24,230 nt of DNA from JBEKHI01 sp050012355 (GTDB lineage: Bacteria; Actinomycetota; Actinomycetes; Streptosporangiales; Streptosporangiaceae): positions 1-24,230 of the forward strand of contig JBEKHI010000081.1 in assembly GCA_050012355.1 (NCBI GenBank), read 5' to 3'. The first letter of the stretch is position 1; the number at the start of each line of letters is the position of its first letter. Positions 6,129-13,702 of the stretch are shown in pieces. The notes below the pieces were generated by a model. That model saw only the letters and a program-made list of their open reading frames with translations. It made no database searches and had not been told where the DNA came from. The position numbers and the translations under genes were made by a program.

Positions 6129-7748
6129 ATGCGCCGCACCCTGATCGTCACCAACGACTTCCCGCCCCGCCGCGGCGGCATTCAGTCCTTCGTCTACGCC
6201 TTGGCGCTGCGACTGGAGCCAGACCAGTTCACCGTCTACGCCCCGAAATGGGACGGAGACCAGCGGTTCGACCGCGAGCAGCCCTTTGAGGTCGTCCGGC
6301 ACCCGACCAGCCTGATGATCCCGGAGCCGAGAGTGGCCCGCCGCGCCGTGGCGATCGCGAAGCGGACGGGGGCGGAGACGGTCGTCTTCGGCGCCGCCGC
6401 CCCGCTCGGCTTGCTGGCCCCCACGCTGCGCAAGGCGGGCGTCACCAGGGCCGTCGCGATCACCCATGGCCATGAGGCGGGGTGGGCGGCGCTCCCGGTC
6501 GCCCGCCAGCTGCTGCGCCGTATCGGGGACACCACCGACGTGGTCACCTACCTCGGCGACTACTTCCGCACCCGGCTCGCCACCGCGCTGTCGCCGCCCG
6601 CCGCCGCCCGCATGACCCGCCTCGCGCCCGGCGTGGACCTCACGGAGTTTCGTTCTGATCCAGAACGGCGAGTTCTCATCCGTCAGCGTCTCGGACTCTC
6701 CGCCGACCGTCCGGTCGTCGTGTGCGTCTCCCGCATGGTGCCCCGCAAGGGCCAGGACACCCTGATCGAGGTCTGGCCGCGGGTGCGTCAGCAGATCCCG
6801 GACGCCGCACTGCTCCTGGTCGGCGACGGCCCTTACGCGGCGCGGCTGCGCACCATGGCGGCGGGCGACGAGTCCATACTGTTCACCGGCCCGGTCCCTG
6901 GCGGGGAACTAGCGGCGCACTACGCGGCGGGTGACGTGTTCGCCATGCCGTGCCGCACCCGGCGCGGCGGCCTGGACGTCGAGGGCCTGGGGATCGTCTA
7001 CCTTGAGGCGTCCGCCTGCGGGCTGCCGGTCGTCGGCGGGAACTCAGGCGGCGCCCCCGACGCCATACTCGAGGGCGAGTCCGGCTACGTGGTCAGCGAG
7101 TCCGGCGCCCTCACGGCCCGCCTCACCGAACTGCTCGCCGATCCCGCGAAGGCGAGGGCGATGGGGGAGAAGGGCCGCGCCTGGACCGAACGCGACTGGA
7201 CCTGGGACGCCGCCGCCGCCCGGCTGCGTGCTCTGCTGTTAGGCATAAAGCGCCTCGATGTCGGAGGCAAACTCCTTGTGCAGGATGTGACGGCGCAGCC
7301 CGAGCTTGGCGGACAGCTGGCCGTCCTCGACGGTGAAGTCGCCTTCCAGCAGCCGGAACCGGCGGATCGACTCGGCGCGGGACACGGCCTTGTTCGCGTC
7401 GTCCACCGCCACCTGGATCTCGGCCAGCAGGTCCTTGTCGGAGCGAAGGTCCTCGATCGTCGCCGACTCGGGCTTGCCGGTGCGCTTCTGCCACGCTTGC
7501 AACGCCTCCGGGTCCAGCGTGATCAGCGCGCCGATGTACGGCCTGCCATCGCCCACGACCAGCGCCTGACTGATCAGCCCGTGACTGCGCAGCCGGTCCT
7601 CCAGGATGCCAGGAGACACGTTCTTGCCCCCGGCGGTGACGATGATCTCCTTCTTCCGCCCGGTGATGGACAGGAAGCCCTCGTCGTCGATCGAGCCGAG
7701 GTCCCCGGTCCGGAACCAGCCGTCGCTGAGTACCTCATCGGTCGCTGA
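6129..7748 (+). CDS. pimB: PimB-type GDP-mannose-dependent mannosyltransferase with abnormal C-terminal read-through
   Basis: The first 370 residues form a complete GT4 (GT-B fold) enzyme. They include FPPRRGGIQSF near the N-terminus, ITHGHEAGW (about 111-119), SRMVPRKGQD (201-210) with the Arg/Lys pair binding sugar nucleotide, and the EX7E motif EGLGIVYLE (E285, E293). These match PimB/Rv2188c-like enzymes that add the second mannose of phosphatidylinositol mannosides in the inner membrane leaflet. Such enzymes are about 380 aa. Here the frame continues for 169 more residues from codon 371 (TTA at 7239), entirely antisense to the acyl-CoA synthetase gene and unrelated to any domain. In the neighbouring frame a TAG follows at 7240-7242, so one inserted base would explain the lost stop. 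The functional gene probably ends near 7238-7242. Confidence 0.9.
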   Translation: MRRTLIVTNDFPPRRGGIQSFVYALALRLEPDQFTVYAPKWDGDQRFDREQPFEVVRHPTSLMIPEPRVARRAVAIAKRTGAETVVFGAAAPLGLLAPTLRKAGVTRAVAITHGHEAGWAALPVARQLLRRIGDTTDVVTYLGDYFRTRLATALSPPAAARMTRLAPGVDLTEFRSDPERRVLIRQRLGLSADRPVVVCVSRMVPRKGQDTLIEVWPRVRQQIPDAALLLVGDGPYAARLRTMAAGDESILFTGPVPGGELAAHYAAGDVFAMPCRTRRGGLDVEGLGIVYLEASACGLPVVGGNSGGAPDAILEGESGYVVSESGALTARLTELLADPAKARAMGEKGRAWTERDWTWDAAAARLRALLLGIKRLDVGGKLLVQDVTAQPELGGQLAVLDGEVAFQQPEPADRLGAGHGLVRVVHRHLDLGQQVLVGAKVLDRRRLGLAGALLPRLQRLRVQRDQRADVRPAIAHDQRLTDQPVTAQPVLQDARRHVLAPGGDDDLLLPPGDGQEALVVDRAEVPGPEPAVAEYLIGR

Positions 7749-9062
7749 CTGATTCCCGCGGTACCCGCCGAACACGATCTGGCCGCTCGCCAGCACCTCG
7801 CCATCGTCGGCGATCTTCACCGAGATACCAGGCAGTGGCAGGCCAACGGTGCCGACCTTCGCCCGGTCGTAGTGGTTAACCGTCAGCGGAGCGGTCGTCT
7901 CGGTCAGTCCGTACCCCTCGAGCACGGGGACGCCCACACCGCGGAAGAAATGGCCGAGCCGAGGCGCGAGCGCGGCGCCACCCGAGACGGCGCAGATGGT
8001 CTTGCCGCCGAGCGCCGCCCGGAGCCGTCCGTACACCAGCCGGTCGAACAGCGCGTGCCGGATCCGAAGCCCCACCGACGCGGTTACCTGCCCGGCGGGG
8101 TCCATCGCCTCGCTCCACGCCACCGCGGTATCGGCGGCCCGGCGGAAGATAGCACCCTTACCTTCGGCGAGGGCCTTGCTCTCCGCGCCGTTGTAGACTT
8201 TCTCGAACACCCGGGGCACCGCCAGGATGAACAAGGGCTGGAATGACTCCAGGTCGGGTAGCACGTTCGCGATGTCCGCGGTATGGCCCAGGGTTACCCC
8301 GGCTTCCAGCGCTAGCACCTGGATGAACCGGCCGAACACGTGCGCCAGCGGCAGGAACAGCAGCGTCGACGGCTCGGCGTAGCTGTAGGCGAAGGTGAGC
8401 GGGCCCAGGCTGGCGTTGCGGGCCACGGACAGCAGGTTCCGGTGGGTGATCTCGCAGCCCTTGGGACGGCCGGTGGTGCCGGAGGTGTAGATGATGGTCG
8501 CCAGGTCGGACGCGCTGGCGGCCTTCGCGCGCTCGGCGACCGTCTCGTCGCTCACCTCGGCGCCGGAAGCGACCAAGCCATCGAGCCCGGTGTCGAACCG
8601 CCACACATGCTGTACCGAGGCGACCTGGACGAGCCCGGCGAAGGTCTCGTTCTCCACGAAGACGGCGGTGGCCCCGGAGTCGGACAGGATCCACTCGGTC
8701 TGCTCGGCGGAGGAAGTCTCGTAGATCGGTACGGTGACCGCGCCCGCCGCCCAGATCGCGTAGTCGGCGAGCGTCCACTCATACCGGGTGTGCGACATGA
8801 TGCCTACCCGGTCACCAGCTCCGATTCCCGCCGCGACCAGCGCCTTGGCGAGGGCGAATACCTCGTCCTTGAACGCCGCGGCCGTGACGTCCCGCCACTG
8901 GTCATCCGGCTGGCCGCCCGAGCCATCCTCCGATGTCAGCGCCTTGCGCCGCAGCGTCACCGCTGATGGCTGCTCGGTCGCCCGACGCGTGATCACGTCG
9001 GCGAGGTTGGCCGATTCCGGTATGTCCGCCAGGGCGGGGATGCTGTATTCGCGCACGGCCAT
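7239..9062 (-). CDS. Long-chain fatty-acid-CoA ligase (FadD15-like, AMP-binding)
   Basis: This 607-aa member of the ANL adenylating family activates long-chain fatty acids to acyl-CoA via acyl-AMP. Visible motifs are the P-loop TIIYTSGTTGRPKG (about 192-205), GYGLTETTA (about 375-383), DGWFRTGDLG (about 441-450) and the hinge/A8 region GRKKEIIVTAGGKNVSP (about 461-477) with its conserved Lys. The length and lid sequence fit the FadD15/FAA1-like long-chain group. The gene is convergent with pimB and ends exactly where pimB should stop. It is divergent from the metallophosphoesterase gene with only 11 bp between start codons. Its upstream -10 box is unclear, with TGAGAT 6 nt before the ATG. Confidence 0.94.
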   Translation of the reverse strand: MAVREYSIPALADIPESANLADVITRRATEQPSAVTLRRKALTSEDGSGGQPDDQWRDVTAAAFKDEVFALAKALVAAGIGAGDRVGIMSHTRYEWTLADYAIWAAGAVTVPIYETSSAEQTEWILSDSGATAVFVENETFAGLVQVASVQHVWRFDTGLDGLVASGAEVSDETVAERAKAASASDLATIIYTSGTTGRPKGCEITHRNLLSVARNASLGPLTFAYSYAEPSTLLFLPLAHVFGRFIQVLALEAGVTLGHTADIANVLPDLESFQPLFILAVPRVFEKVYNGAESKALAEGKGAIFRRAADTAVAWSEAMDPAGQVTASVGLRIRHALFDRLVYGRLRAALGGKTICAVSGGAALAPRLGHFFRGVGVPVLEGYGLTETTAPLTVNHYDRAKVGTVGLPLPGISVKIADDGEVLASGQIVFGGYRGNQSATDEVLSDGWFRTGDLGSIDDEGFLSITGRKKEIIVTAGGKNVSPGILEDRLRSHGLISQALVVGDGRPYIGALITLDPEALQAWQKRTGKPESATIEDLRSDKDLLAEIQVAVDDANKAVSRAESIRRFRLLEGDFTVEDGQLSAKLGLRRHILHKEFASDIEALYA

Positions 9063-9067
9063 AGCCT
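9062..9067 (+). promoter_or_regulatory. -10 box (TAGCCT) for leaderless start at 9074
   Basis: TAGCCT is exactly 6 nt before the ATG of the metallophosphoesterase gene, and its first base overlaps the start codon of the divergent fadD-like gene. The 11-bp gap leaves no space for a Shine-Dalgarno sequence, so a leaderless mRNA is likely. Confidence 0.55.
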
Positions 9068-9073
9068 AATCTC

Positions 9074-9835
9074 ATGCGAGTCCATGTGGTGAGTGACGTG
9101 CATGGTCATTCTGGCGCGCTGGCGCGGGCCGCGGACGGGGCGGACGTACTGCTCTGCCTTGGTGACTTGTTGTGTTTCCTTGATTACAGTGATCCGGGTA
9201 ACGGGATCTTCGCTGATCTATTCGGTGCGGAGAACGTCGCCAGCTACATCGACCTGCGGACCGAGAAGCGGTTTGACGAGGCCAGCGAGATGATTCGCGG
9301 GCTGTTCGCCGCGCCTGGCATGGACGCGAGGCTGGAGGCGGCGATCCGCTCGCAGTATGAGGAACTGTTCGCGGCGCTCCCCGAGCCCGCCTACCTCACG
9401 TACGGCAACGTGGACCTTCCATCGCTATGGGGAAAGTACGCCAAGCCAGGGCACCACATCATTGACGGGGACCGGGTCGAGATCGGCGGGGTGACCTTCG
9501 GCTTCGCTGGCGCCGGGCTGATCTCCCCGTACCGGACGCCGAACGAGATCACGCCGGAGGAGTTCGCCGCCAAGCTGGAGAACGCGGCTCCGGCCGATGT
9601 GCTGTGCACGCACATACCGCCGGCCATCCCTGAACTGCTCTACGACACGGTGGCCAGGCGGATGGAGACCGGCAGCGTGGCGCTGCTGGAGACGATCAGG
9701 AGAACCAGGCCGCGCTATTCGGTTTTCGGTCATGTACACCAGCCACTCGCCCGCCGGACTAGGGTCGGCCGCACCGAGTGCGTGAACGTTGGGCATTTCC
9801 GTGCAACCGGTGTGCCGTTCGTACTCGATATATAG
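9074..9835 (+). CDS. Calcineurin-like metallophosphoesterase
   Basis: The 253-aa protein shows the dinuclear metal motifs of the family in order: SDVHGH (D-x-H, about 8-13), CLGDLL (GD, about 29-34), YGNVD (GN-x-D in place of the common GNHD/E, about 110-114), CTHIPP (about 177-182) and FGHVHQP (GHxH, about 218-224). It should hydrolyse phosphomonoester or phosphodiester bonds, but the substrate cannot be read from sequence. No signal peptide is seen, so it is cytoplasmic. It is followed after 15 bp by a small CxxCPxC protein with its own -10 box. Confidence 0.92.
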   Translation: MRVHVVSDVHGHSGALARAADGADVLLCLGDLLCFLDYSDPGNGIFADLFGAENVASYIDLRTEKRFDEASEMIRGLFAAPGMDARLEAAIRSQYEELFAALPEPAYLTYGNVDLPSLWGKYAKPGHHIIDGDRVEIGGVTFGFAGAGLISPYRTPNEITPEEFAAKLENAAPADVLCTHIPPAIPELLYDTVARRMETGSVALLETIRRTRPRYSVFGHVHQPLARRTRVGRTECVNVGHFRATGVPFVLDI

Positions 9836-9838
9836 GGG

Positions 9839-9844
9839 TACGCT
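9839..9844 (+). promoter_or_regulatory. -10 box (TACGCT) for leaderless start at 9851
   Basis: TACGCT lies 6 nt before the GTG at 9851. This is the same geometry as at 9074 and 12253, and there is no Shine-Dalgarno sequence in between. Confidence 0.5.
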
Positions 9845-9850
9845 CAAAGT

Positions 9851-10324
9851 GTGTCCGAGAACAGTAGCGACCCGGTTGGTGACTTTCAGCGCTGGCTGAT
9901 GAAGCAGGGCGCTAAGGGCATGGCCAGGCAGGTCGCAGACAGGGTCCGTTCCACCGTCGGGGTCGCACCCGATCCCAAGGCTGACGTGTGGGAGACCGCG
10001 ACCACGGAGCCGCCCGGCGATGAACCGCCCGAGTGCAAGTGGTGCCCGATCTGCCGGGCTGCCCGCGCGGCCCAGGGCGGCGGATCGGTGAATGACACAT
10101 TTTCCGGCTTTGTTCAAGACGCTTTCTCGGTCATCGACACCGTGATCCGGTCAAACAACAGCCCCGTCGTCGGGACCCGAGTCCCGGGGCGGACCGTCGT
10201 CCATCCGCAGGACCAGGACAGCGAATCCGCCGACAAAAGCGGCGACAGCACAGAAGGCGGCGATCCCGGGGACGGACCATCCGGCCGCGGTGGCGATGAG
10301 CAAGTAGGCTGGCCCGCCGAATAG
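9851..10324 (+). CDS. Small conserved actinobacterial protein with CxxCPxC motif
   Basis: The 157-aa product starts with an acidic, then amphipathic helical region (FQRWLMKQGAKGMARQVADR). It then has a cysteine motif CKWCPICRAARA (about 58-69) that could bind zinc or another metal, and a second helical stretch (FSGFVQDAFSVIDTVIRS). I recall similar actinobacterial proteins with an ECxYCPxCR core and unknown function. The last ~58 residues are hydrophilic and encoded antisense to the 3' end of the following minus-strand gene (174-bp overlap), so this tail may be poorly conserved. The GTG start is supported by the TACGCT box. Confidence 0.7.
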   Translation: MSENSSDPVGDFQRWLMKQGAKGMARQVADRVRSTVGVAPDPKADVWETATTEPPGDEPPECKWCPICRAARAAQGGGSVNDTFSGFVQDAFSVIDTVIRSNNSPVVGTRVPGRTVVHPQDQDSESADKSGDSTEGGDPGDGPSGRGGDEQVGWPAE

Positions 10325-10669
10325 CGCGGCCCAGGCGCCCTTGGTCACCGGGTCGACCTTCGGGAGCGGCGGTGGCGGCGGCGGGACGAAGTGATCCTCT
10401 TCCTCGGCGCGAACCGGCCATTCCCGTGGCCTCCTGCTCACCTCCCCTTCCTGCTTGACTGTCTCGGGGGATGGCAGGGTCTCGGCTGGCGGCAGGGTAC
10501 GGGCCGGTGCGGGCAGCGGCTTCGGGGTCAGGTCTTCCAGCTCAGGCCAGGGAACCGCCCCCGCGTCCCCTGCGGGCGCGTCAAAACGGGCGACGAGGTC
10601 ACGCCAGATCTCCTCGTCGTCGCTGCTGTTGTCGGCGGCCGGGCCGCCGACCGGATCTTCGCCAGTCAC
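10151..10669 (-). CDS. Proline-rich two-helix membrane protein, conserved hypothetical
   Basis: The 172-aa protein has an acidic/proline-rich cytoplasmic N-terminal half (about 1-100, including VPPPPPPLP). It is followed by KGAWAALFGGPAYLLIATAAGW (helix 1, written here in part) and a second helix, GIAAFCAVAAFVGGFAVLVL, then a short acidic tail. This arrangement is familiar from actinobacterial small membrane proteins of unknown function. The start is GTG at 10669, 10 nt after the stop of the hydrolase gene upstream. Both run on the minus strand and may be co-transcribed. Confidence 0.78.
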   Translation of the reverse strand: MTGEDPVGGPAADNSSDDEEIWRDLVARFDAPAGDAGAVPWPELEDLTPKPLPAPARTLPPAETLPSPETVKQEGEVSRRPREWPVRAEEEDHFVPPPPPPLPKVDPVTKGAWAALFGGPAYLLIATAAGWSVPGIAAFCAVAAFVGGFAVLVLRMDDGPPRDSGPDDGAVV

Positions 10670-10678
10670 CGCGGGTGC

Positions 10679-11446
10679 CTATACCCCCGATCCGCTCACC
10701 GTATCCGTCGCGTGTGTACGGATAAATTCCAGGCTGCCAGAGAATATTTCCGGCGCGTCGTTGTCCAGGGTCGCGACGTGATAGCTGTCGTGCAACTCCC
10801 GGACTTCCACGTCGGGTAGCGCGGAGCGCAGCAGCCGCATGCTGGGCGGCCCCACCACGTGGTCCACCGTACTCCGGAAGACCAGGATTGGCTGCCGGAC
10901 CTGGTCAAGTGCCGCCGCCGTTGTCTTCCACAGCGCGGGGAGCGTGGCCGCGGCCGACGTGGGGACTCGTTTGTAGCCGCCCTCACTTGCCCCCGGCTTC
11001 TTAATGTCGCCAGCTATCCCCGGCAGTGACTTGATGATGAGCTTCATCACCGGGGCGACCGCGAACAGCCGGGTATCCGGCGCGAGCGAGGGATTGACCA
11101 GGACAAGCCCGGCGACCGCGTCACCGCGGGTCTCGGCCAGCCGCAGCGCTAGGCAGGCGCCCATCGAGATCCCGGTGACAAACACCTGCGAGGAACGGGC
11201 AGCGAGTTCGTCGAACGCGCGCGACACCTCGCCGTACCAGTCGGTCCATCCAGTGCGGTTGAGATCCTGCCAGGTCGTCCCGTGGCCGGGCAGTCGCGGC
11301 AGCGACACCGTCAGCCCAGCCTCGGCCAGGTATTCGGCCCATGGCAGCAGCGTGCGCGGGCTCCCGGTGAACCCATGACACAGCAGTACTCCGGTCGGGC
11401 CGCCCTCGCTGGTGAAGGGCTGCGCGTCGGGAAGCAGTCCATCCAT
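10679..11446 (-). CDS. Alpha/beta hydrolase, carboxylesterase / monoacylglycerol lipase type
   Basis: With the ATG at 11446 the protein is 255 aa. It has LLCHGFTGSP (oxyanion region), LPRLPGHGT, the nucleophile elbow GISMGA (Ser about 94), an Asp in FRSTVDHVVG and the catalytic His in HDSYHV near the end. This is close to bacterial monoglyceride lipases and Est30-like carboxylesterases. An in-frame ATG at 11482 would add 12 basic residues, but that stretch overlaps the dyad at 11454-11476 and looks like intergenic DNA. The gene is divergent from a PlsC-like acyltransferase gene, suggesting a lipid turnover context. Confidence 0.9.
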   Translation of the reverse strand: MDGLLPDAQPFTSEGGPTGVLLCHGFTGSPRTLLPWAEYLAEAGLTVSLPRLPGHGTTWQDLNRTGWTDWYGEVSRAFDELAARSSQVFVTGISMGACLALRLAETRGDAVAGLVLVNPSLAPDTRLFAVAPVMKLIIKSLPGIAGDIKKPGASEGGYKRVPTSAAATLPALWKTTAAALDQVRQPILVFRSTVDHVVGPPSMRLLRSALPDVEVRELHDSYHVATLDNDAPEIFSGSLEFIRTHATDTVSGSGV

Positions 11447-11453
11447 GCTCCGA

Positions 11454-11476
11454 ATCGTCGCACGCCTCGCCACGAT
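11454..11476. promoter_or_regulatory. Partial palindrome between divergent hydrolase and acyltransferase genes
   Basis: ATCGT and ACGAT half-sites are separated by 13 bp, with further symmetric matches inside (GC/GC). It sits in the 85-bp gap between the two divergent starts. It makes both strands translate to a similar RIVAR.ATIR peptide in the over-extended ORFs. An operator is possible but unproven. Confidence 0.3.
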
Positions 11477-11531
11477 CCGCATCCCCGGCTGGCAGATTCC
11501 ACATGCTCCCAGGACGTGGGACCATGGGGGC

Positions 11532-12200
11532 GTGTTCTACTGGTTGGTCAAGCTGACCCTTGGCACGACGCTGAAGATCGTTTTCCGCCCTTGGTCGGAG
11601 GGGAAGGAGAACGTGCCACGTCGTGGCCCGGTCATCCTCGCGAGCAATCATCTGTCGTTCTCCGACCACTTCTTCGGGCCGCTGCCACTCCCGCGCAAGG
11701 TCGTCTTCCTCGCCAAGGCCGAGTACTTCAACGGCCGCGGGCTGAAGGGCCTGGCCAGCAAGGTGTTCTTCACCGGTGTTGGCCAGATACCGGTGGACCG
11801 TGGCGGCGGGCAGGCGAGCGAGGCGGCGCTGCGCGCCGGGCTTGAGCAGCTTGCCGCGGGCAACGTGCTCGGCATCTACCCCGAGGGCACCAGGTCGGCG
11901 GACGCGCGACTGTATAAGGGCAAAACCGGTGTCGCCCGGCTGGCGCTCGAGTCGCGCGCCGTGGTGGTGCCGTGTGCCATGATCGGGACCTTCGAGTTCC
12001 AGCCGCCTGGCCAGGTCAAGGTGAACATGAAGATCCGCCCGGGCGTGAAGTTCGGCATCCCGCTGGACTTTTCCCGCTACTACGGGATGGAATCGGATCG
12101 CCAGGTGCTGCGTGATGTCACGGACGAGATCATGCGGGAAATCCAGAAGCTCTCCGGCCAGGATTATGTGGACGAGTATGCGAAGAGAAGGTCCAGCTGA
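11532..12200 (+). CDS. 1-acyl-sn-glycerol-3-phosphate acyltransferase (PlsC family)
   Basis: From GTG 11532 the product is 222 aa, the usual length for the family. It has the catalytic NHLSFSD box (HX4D: H40, D45), a second block around AKAEYF, and the YPEGTRS acceptor-binding motif (E118-R121). It should transfer acyl groups to lysophosphatidate in phospholipid synthesis. A hydrophobic N-terminus (FYWLVKLTLGTTLKIVF) suggests membrane association. Upstream ATG or TTG starts in the same frame (11412 onward) would read through the intergenic dyad and are unlikely. GGGGG just before the GTG may serve as a weak ribosome-binding site. Confidence 0.92.
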   Translation: MFYWLVKLTLGTTLKIVFRPWSEGKENVPRRGPVILASNHLSFSDHFFGPLPLPRKVVFLAKAEYFNGRGLKGLASKVFFTGVGQIPVDRGGGQASEAALRAGLEQLAAGNVLGIYPEGTRSADARLYKGKTGVARLALESRAVVVPCAMIGTFEFQPPGQVKVNMKIRPGVKFGIPLDFSRYYGMESDRQVLRDVTDEIMREIQKLSGQDYVDEYAKRRSS

Positions 12201-12240
12201 GCTACTGGCGGGTTTCTGTAGTGATCTGGGCCACAAGTAC

Positions 12241-12246
12241 TAGGGT
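12241..12246 (+). promoter_or_regulatory. -10 box (TAGGGT) for leaderless start at 12253
   Basis: TAGGGT is 6 nt before the ATG of the phosphofructokinase gene, in the 52-bp gap after plsC. A -35 element is not convincing. Confidence 0.5.
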
Positions 12247-12252
12247 GGGATC

Positions 12253-13293
12253 ATGCGAGTGGGAGTGCTGACCGGCGGTGGTGACTGTCCTGGTCTGAAC
12301 GCCGTGATTCGTGCCGTGGTGCGCCGCGGCATTCAGGAATTCGGCCTGGAATTCGTCGGGTTTCGCGACGGCTGGCGGGGGCCGCTAGAAGGCGATACGG
12401 TGCCGCTCGACGTGCAGGCGGTGCGCGGCATCCTGCCGCGGGGCGGCACCATCCTCGGTTCGTCGCGCACGAACCCGCTGAAGCAGGTGAGCGCGGGCGG
12501 GCGCAACGGTGTCGAGCGAATCAAGGACAACCTTGCGGGTCTCGGGGTCGACGCGCTGATCGTGATCGGCGGCGAGGACACCCTCGGGGTAGCGGCCAAG
12601 CTGCAGACCGAGGGCATCAACGTCGTCGGCGTCCCGAAGACCATCGACAACGATCTCGGCGCGACCGACTACACGTTCGGCTTCGACACCGCGGTGAACA
12701 TCGCGATGGAGGCGATCGACCGGCTGCACACCACCGCCGAGAGCCACCACCGCGCGCTGATCGTCGAGGTGATGGGACGGCATGTGGGCTGGATCGCGCT
12801 GCACGCCGGGATGGCCGGCGGGGCGAACGTGATTCTCATCCCGGAGCGGCCATTCGATATCGAGCGGGTCGTCGCGTACGTCGAACGCCGCTTCCAGACG
12901 CGGTACGCGCCGATCGTGGTGGTCTCCGAGGGCGCCCATCCCGCCAATGAGGACCTGACGGTGCAGACCGGGCAGCTCGACGCGTTCGGCCACATGCGGC
13001 TCGGTGGTGTCGGGCAGTTCCTGGCCGACGTGATCGAGAAGCGGACCGGCAAGGAAGCCCGCTGCACGGTCCTGGGGCACATCCAGCGCGGCGGCACGCC
13101 GACCGCCTTCGACCGGGTGCTGGCCACCCGCTACGGGGTGCACGCGGTGCAGGCGGTGTACGAGGAGGCGTTCGGCATCATGGTGGCGCTGCGCGGCACC
13201 GATATCGTGCGCGTCCCGATCGAGGAGGCCACCCGAGAGCTTAAGCTCGTCCCGCCGGAACGCTACGCTGAGGCCGAGGTCTTTTTCGGATAG
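12253..13293 (+). CDS. 6-phosphofructokinase, pyrophosphate-type signature
   Basis: The 346-aa protein is a full-length PfkA-family enzyme catalysing fructose-6-phosphate to fructose-1,6-bisphosphate in glycolysis. Motifs seen are TGGGDCPGLN (8-16), GGEDTLG (106-112), PKTIDND (128-134, catalytic Asp132), MGRHVGW and HIQRGGTPTAFDR. At the position equivalent to E. coli Gly104 there is Asp109 (GGED), and at Gly124 there is Lys129. This Asp/Lys pair is the signature of pyrophosphate-dependent enzymes, also found in actinomycete group III PFKs. The phosphate donor may therefore be PPi and not ATP. The length lacks the allosteric duplications of eukaryotic enzymes. Confidence 0.95.
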   Translation: MRVGVLTGGGDCPGLNAVIRAVVRRGIQEFGLEFVGFRDGWRGPLEGDTVPLDVQAVRGILPRGGTILGSSRTNPLKQVSAGGRNGVERIKDNLAGLGVDALIVIGGEDTLGVAAKLQTEGINVVGVPKTIDNDLGATDYTFGFDTAVNIAMEAIDRLHTTAESHHRALIVEVMGRHVGWIALHAGMAGGANVILIPERPFDIERVVAYVERRFQTRYAPIVVVSEGAHPANEDLTVQTGQLDAFGHMRLGGVGQFLADVIEKRTGKEARCTVLGHIQRGGTPTAFDRVLATRYGVHAVQAVYEEAFGIMVALRGTDIVRVPIEEATRELKLVPPERYAEAEVFFG

Positions 13294-13330
13294 CCGATTC
13301 CTTTTCCGCGGTCCCAGGGTCTGCCTGGTT

Positions 13331-13699
13331 ATGACAGAACTGAACCGCGCATTGCGGAGCACCCTGGACGTCGTGACGAAGGTTAAGCCCAGCGACCTGG
13401 ACACGCCGACGCCGTGCGCGTCGTGGGATGTTCGCGCCCTGATAAACCATTTCGTGGGCACCGCCCGCTGGTGGGCCGCCGTCGTCTCCGGAGACGACGC
13501 GGCCACCGACGAGGACTACATGGCGGGGGACTTCGTCGCGGCTTATGAGGAGAGCATCCGGATGGCGACCGCGGCGTTCGCGGCCGACGGTGTCCTGGAG
13601 AAGACCTTCCGGCTGCCGTTCGGTGCTTTCCCTGGCACCGTCGTGCGGGACATGGCGGCTACCGACCAGTTCGCCGCGTTCCTCGGTCGCTCGGTGTGA
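13331..13699 (+). CDS. Shortened mycothiol-dependent (TIGR03086/DinB-like) maleylpyruvate isomerase family protein
   Basis: The 122-aa product has the N-terminal half of the TIGR03086/MDMPI family: TPCASWDVRALINHFVG with its metal-ligand His, then ARWWAAVV and LPFGAFPGTVV. It jumps directly from RDMAATDQF to the family's C-terminal AAFLGR ending. Full-length relatives are about 190 aa, and the missing part normally contains the conserved HGWDLA metal-binding His region. This looks like an internal in-frame deletion of roughly 65-70 residues, so the metal site is incomplete and activity is doubtful. It lies 3 bp upstream of an ECF sigma gene. Confidence 0.78.
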   Translation: MTELNRALRSTLDVVTKVKPSDLDTPTPCASWDVRALINHFVGTARWWAAVVSGDDAATDEDYMAGDFVAAYEESIRMATAAFAADGVLEKTFRLPFGAFPGTVVRDMAATDQFAAFLGRSV

Positions 13700-13702
13700 G
13701 CC

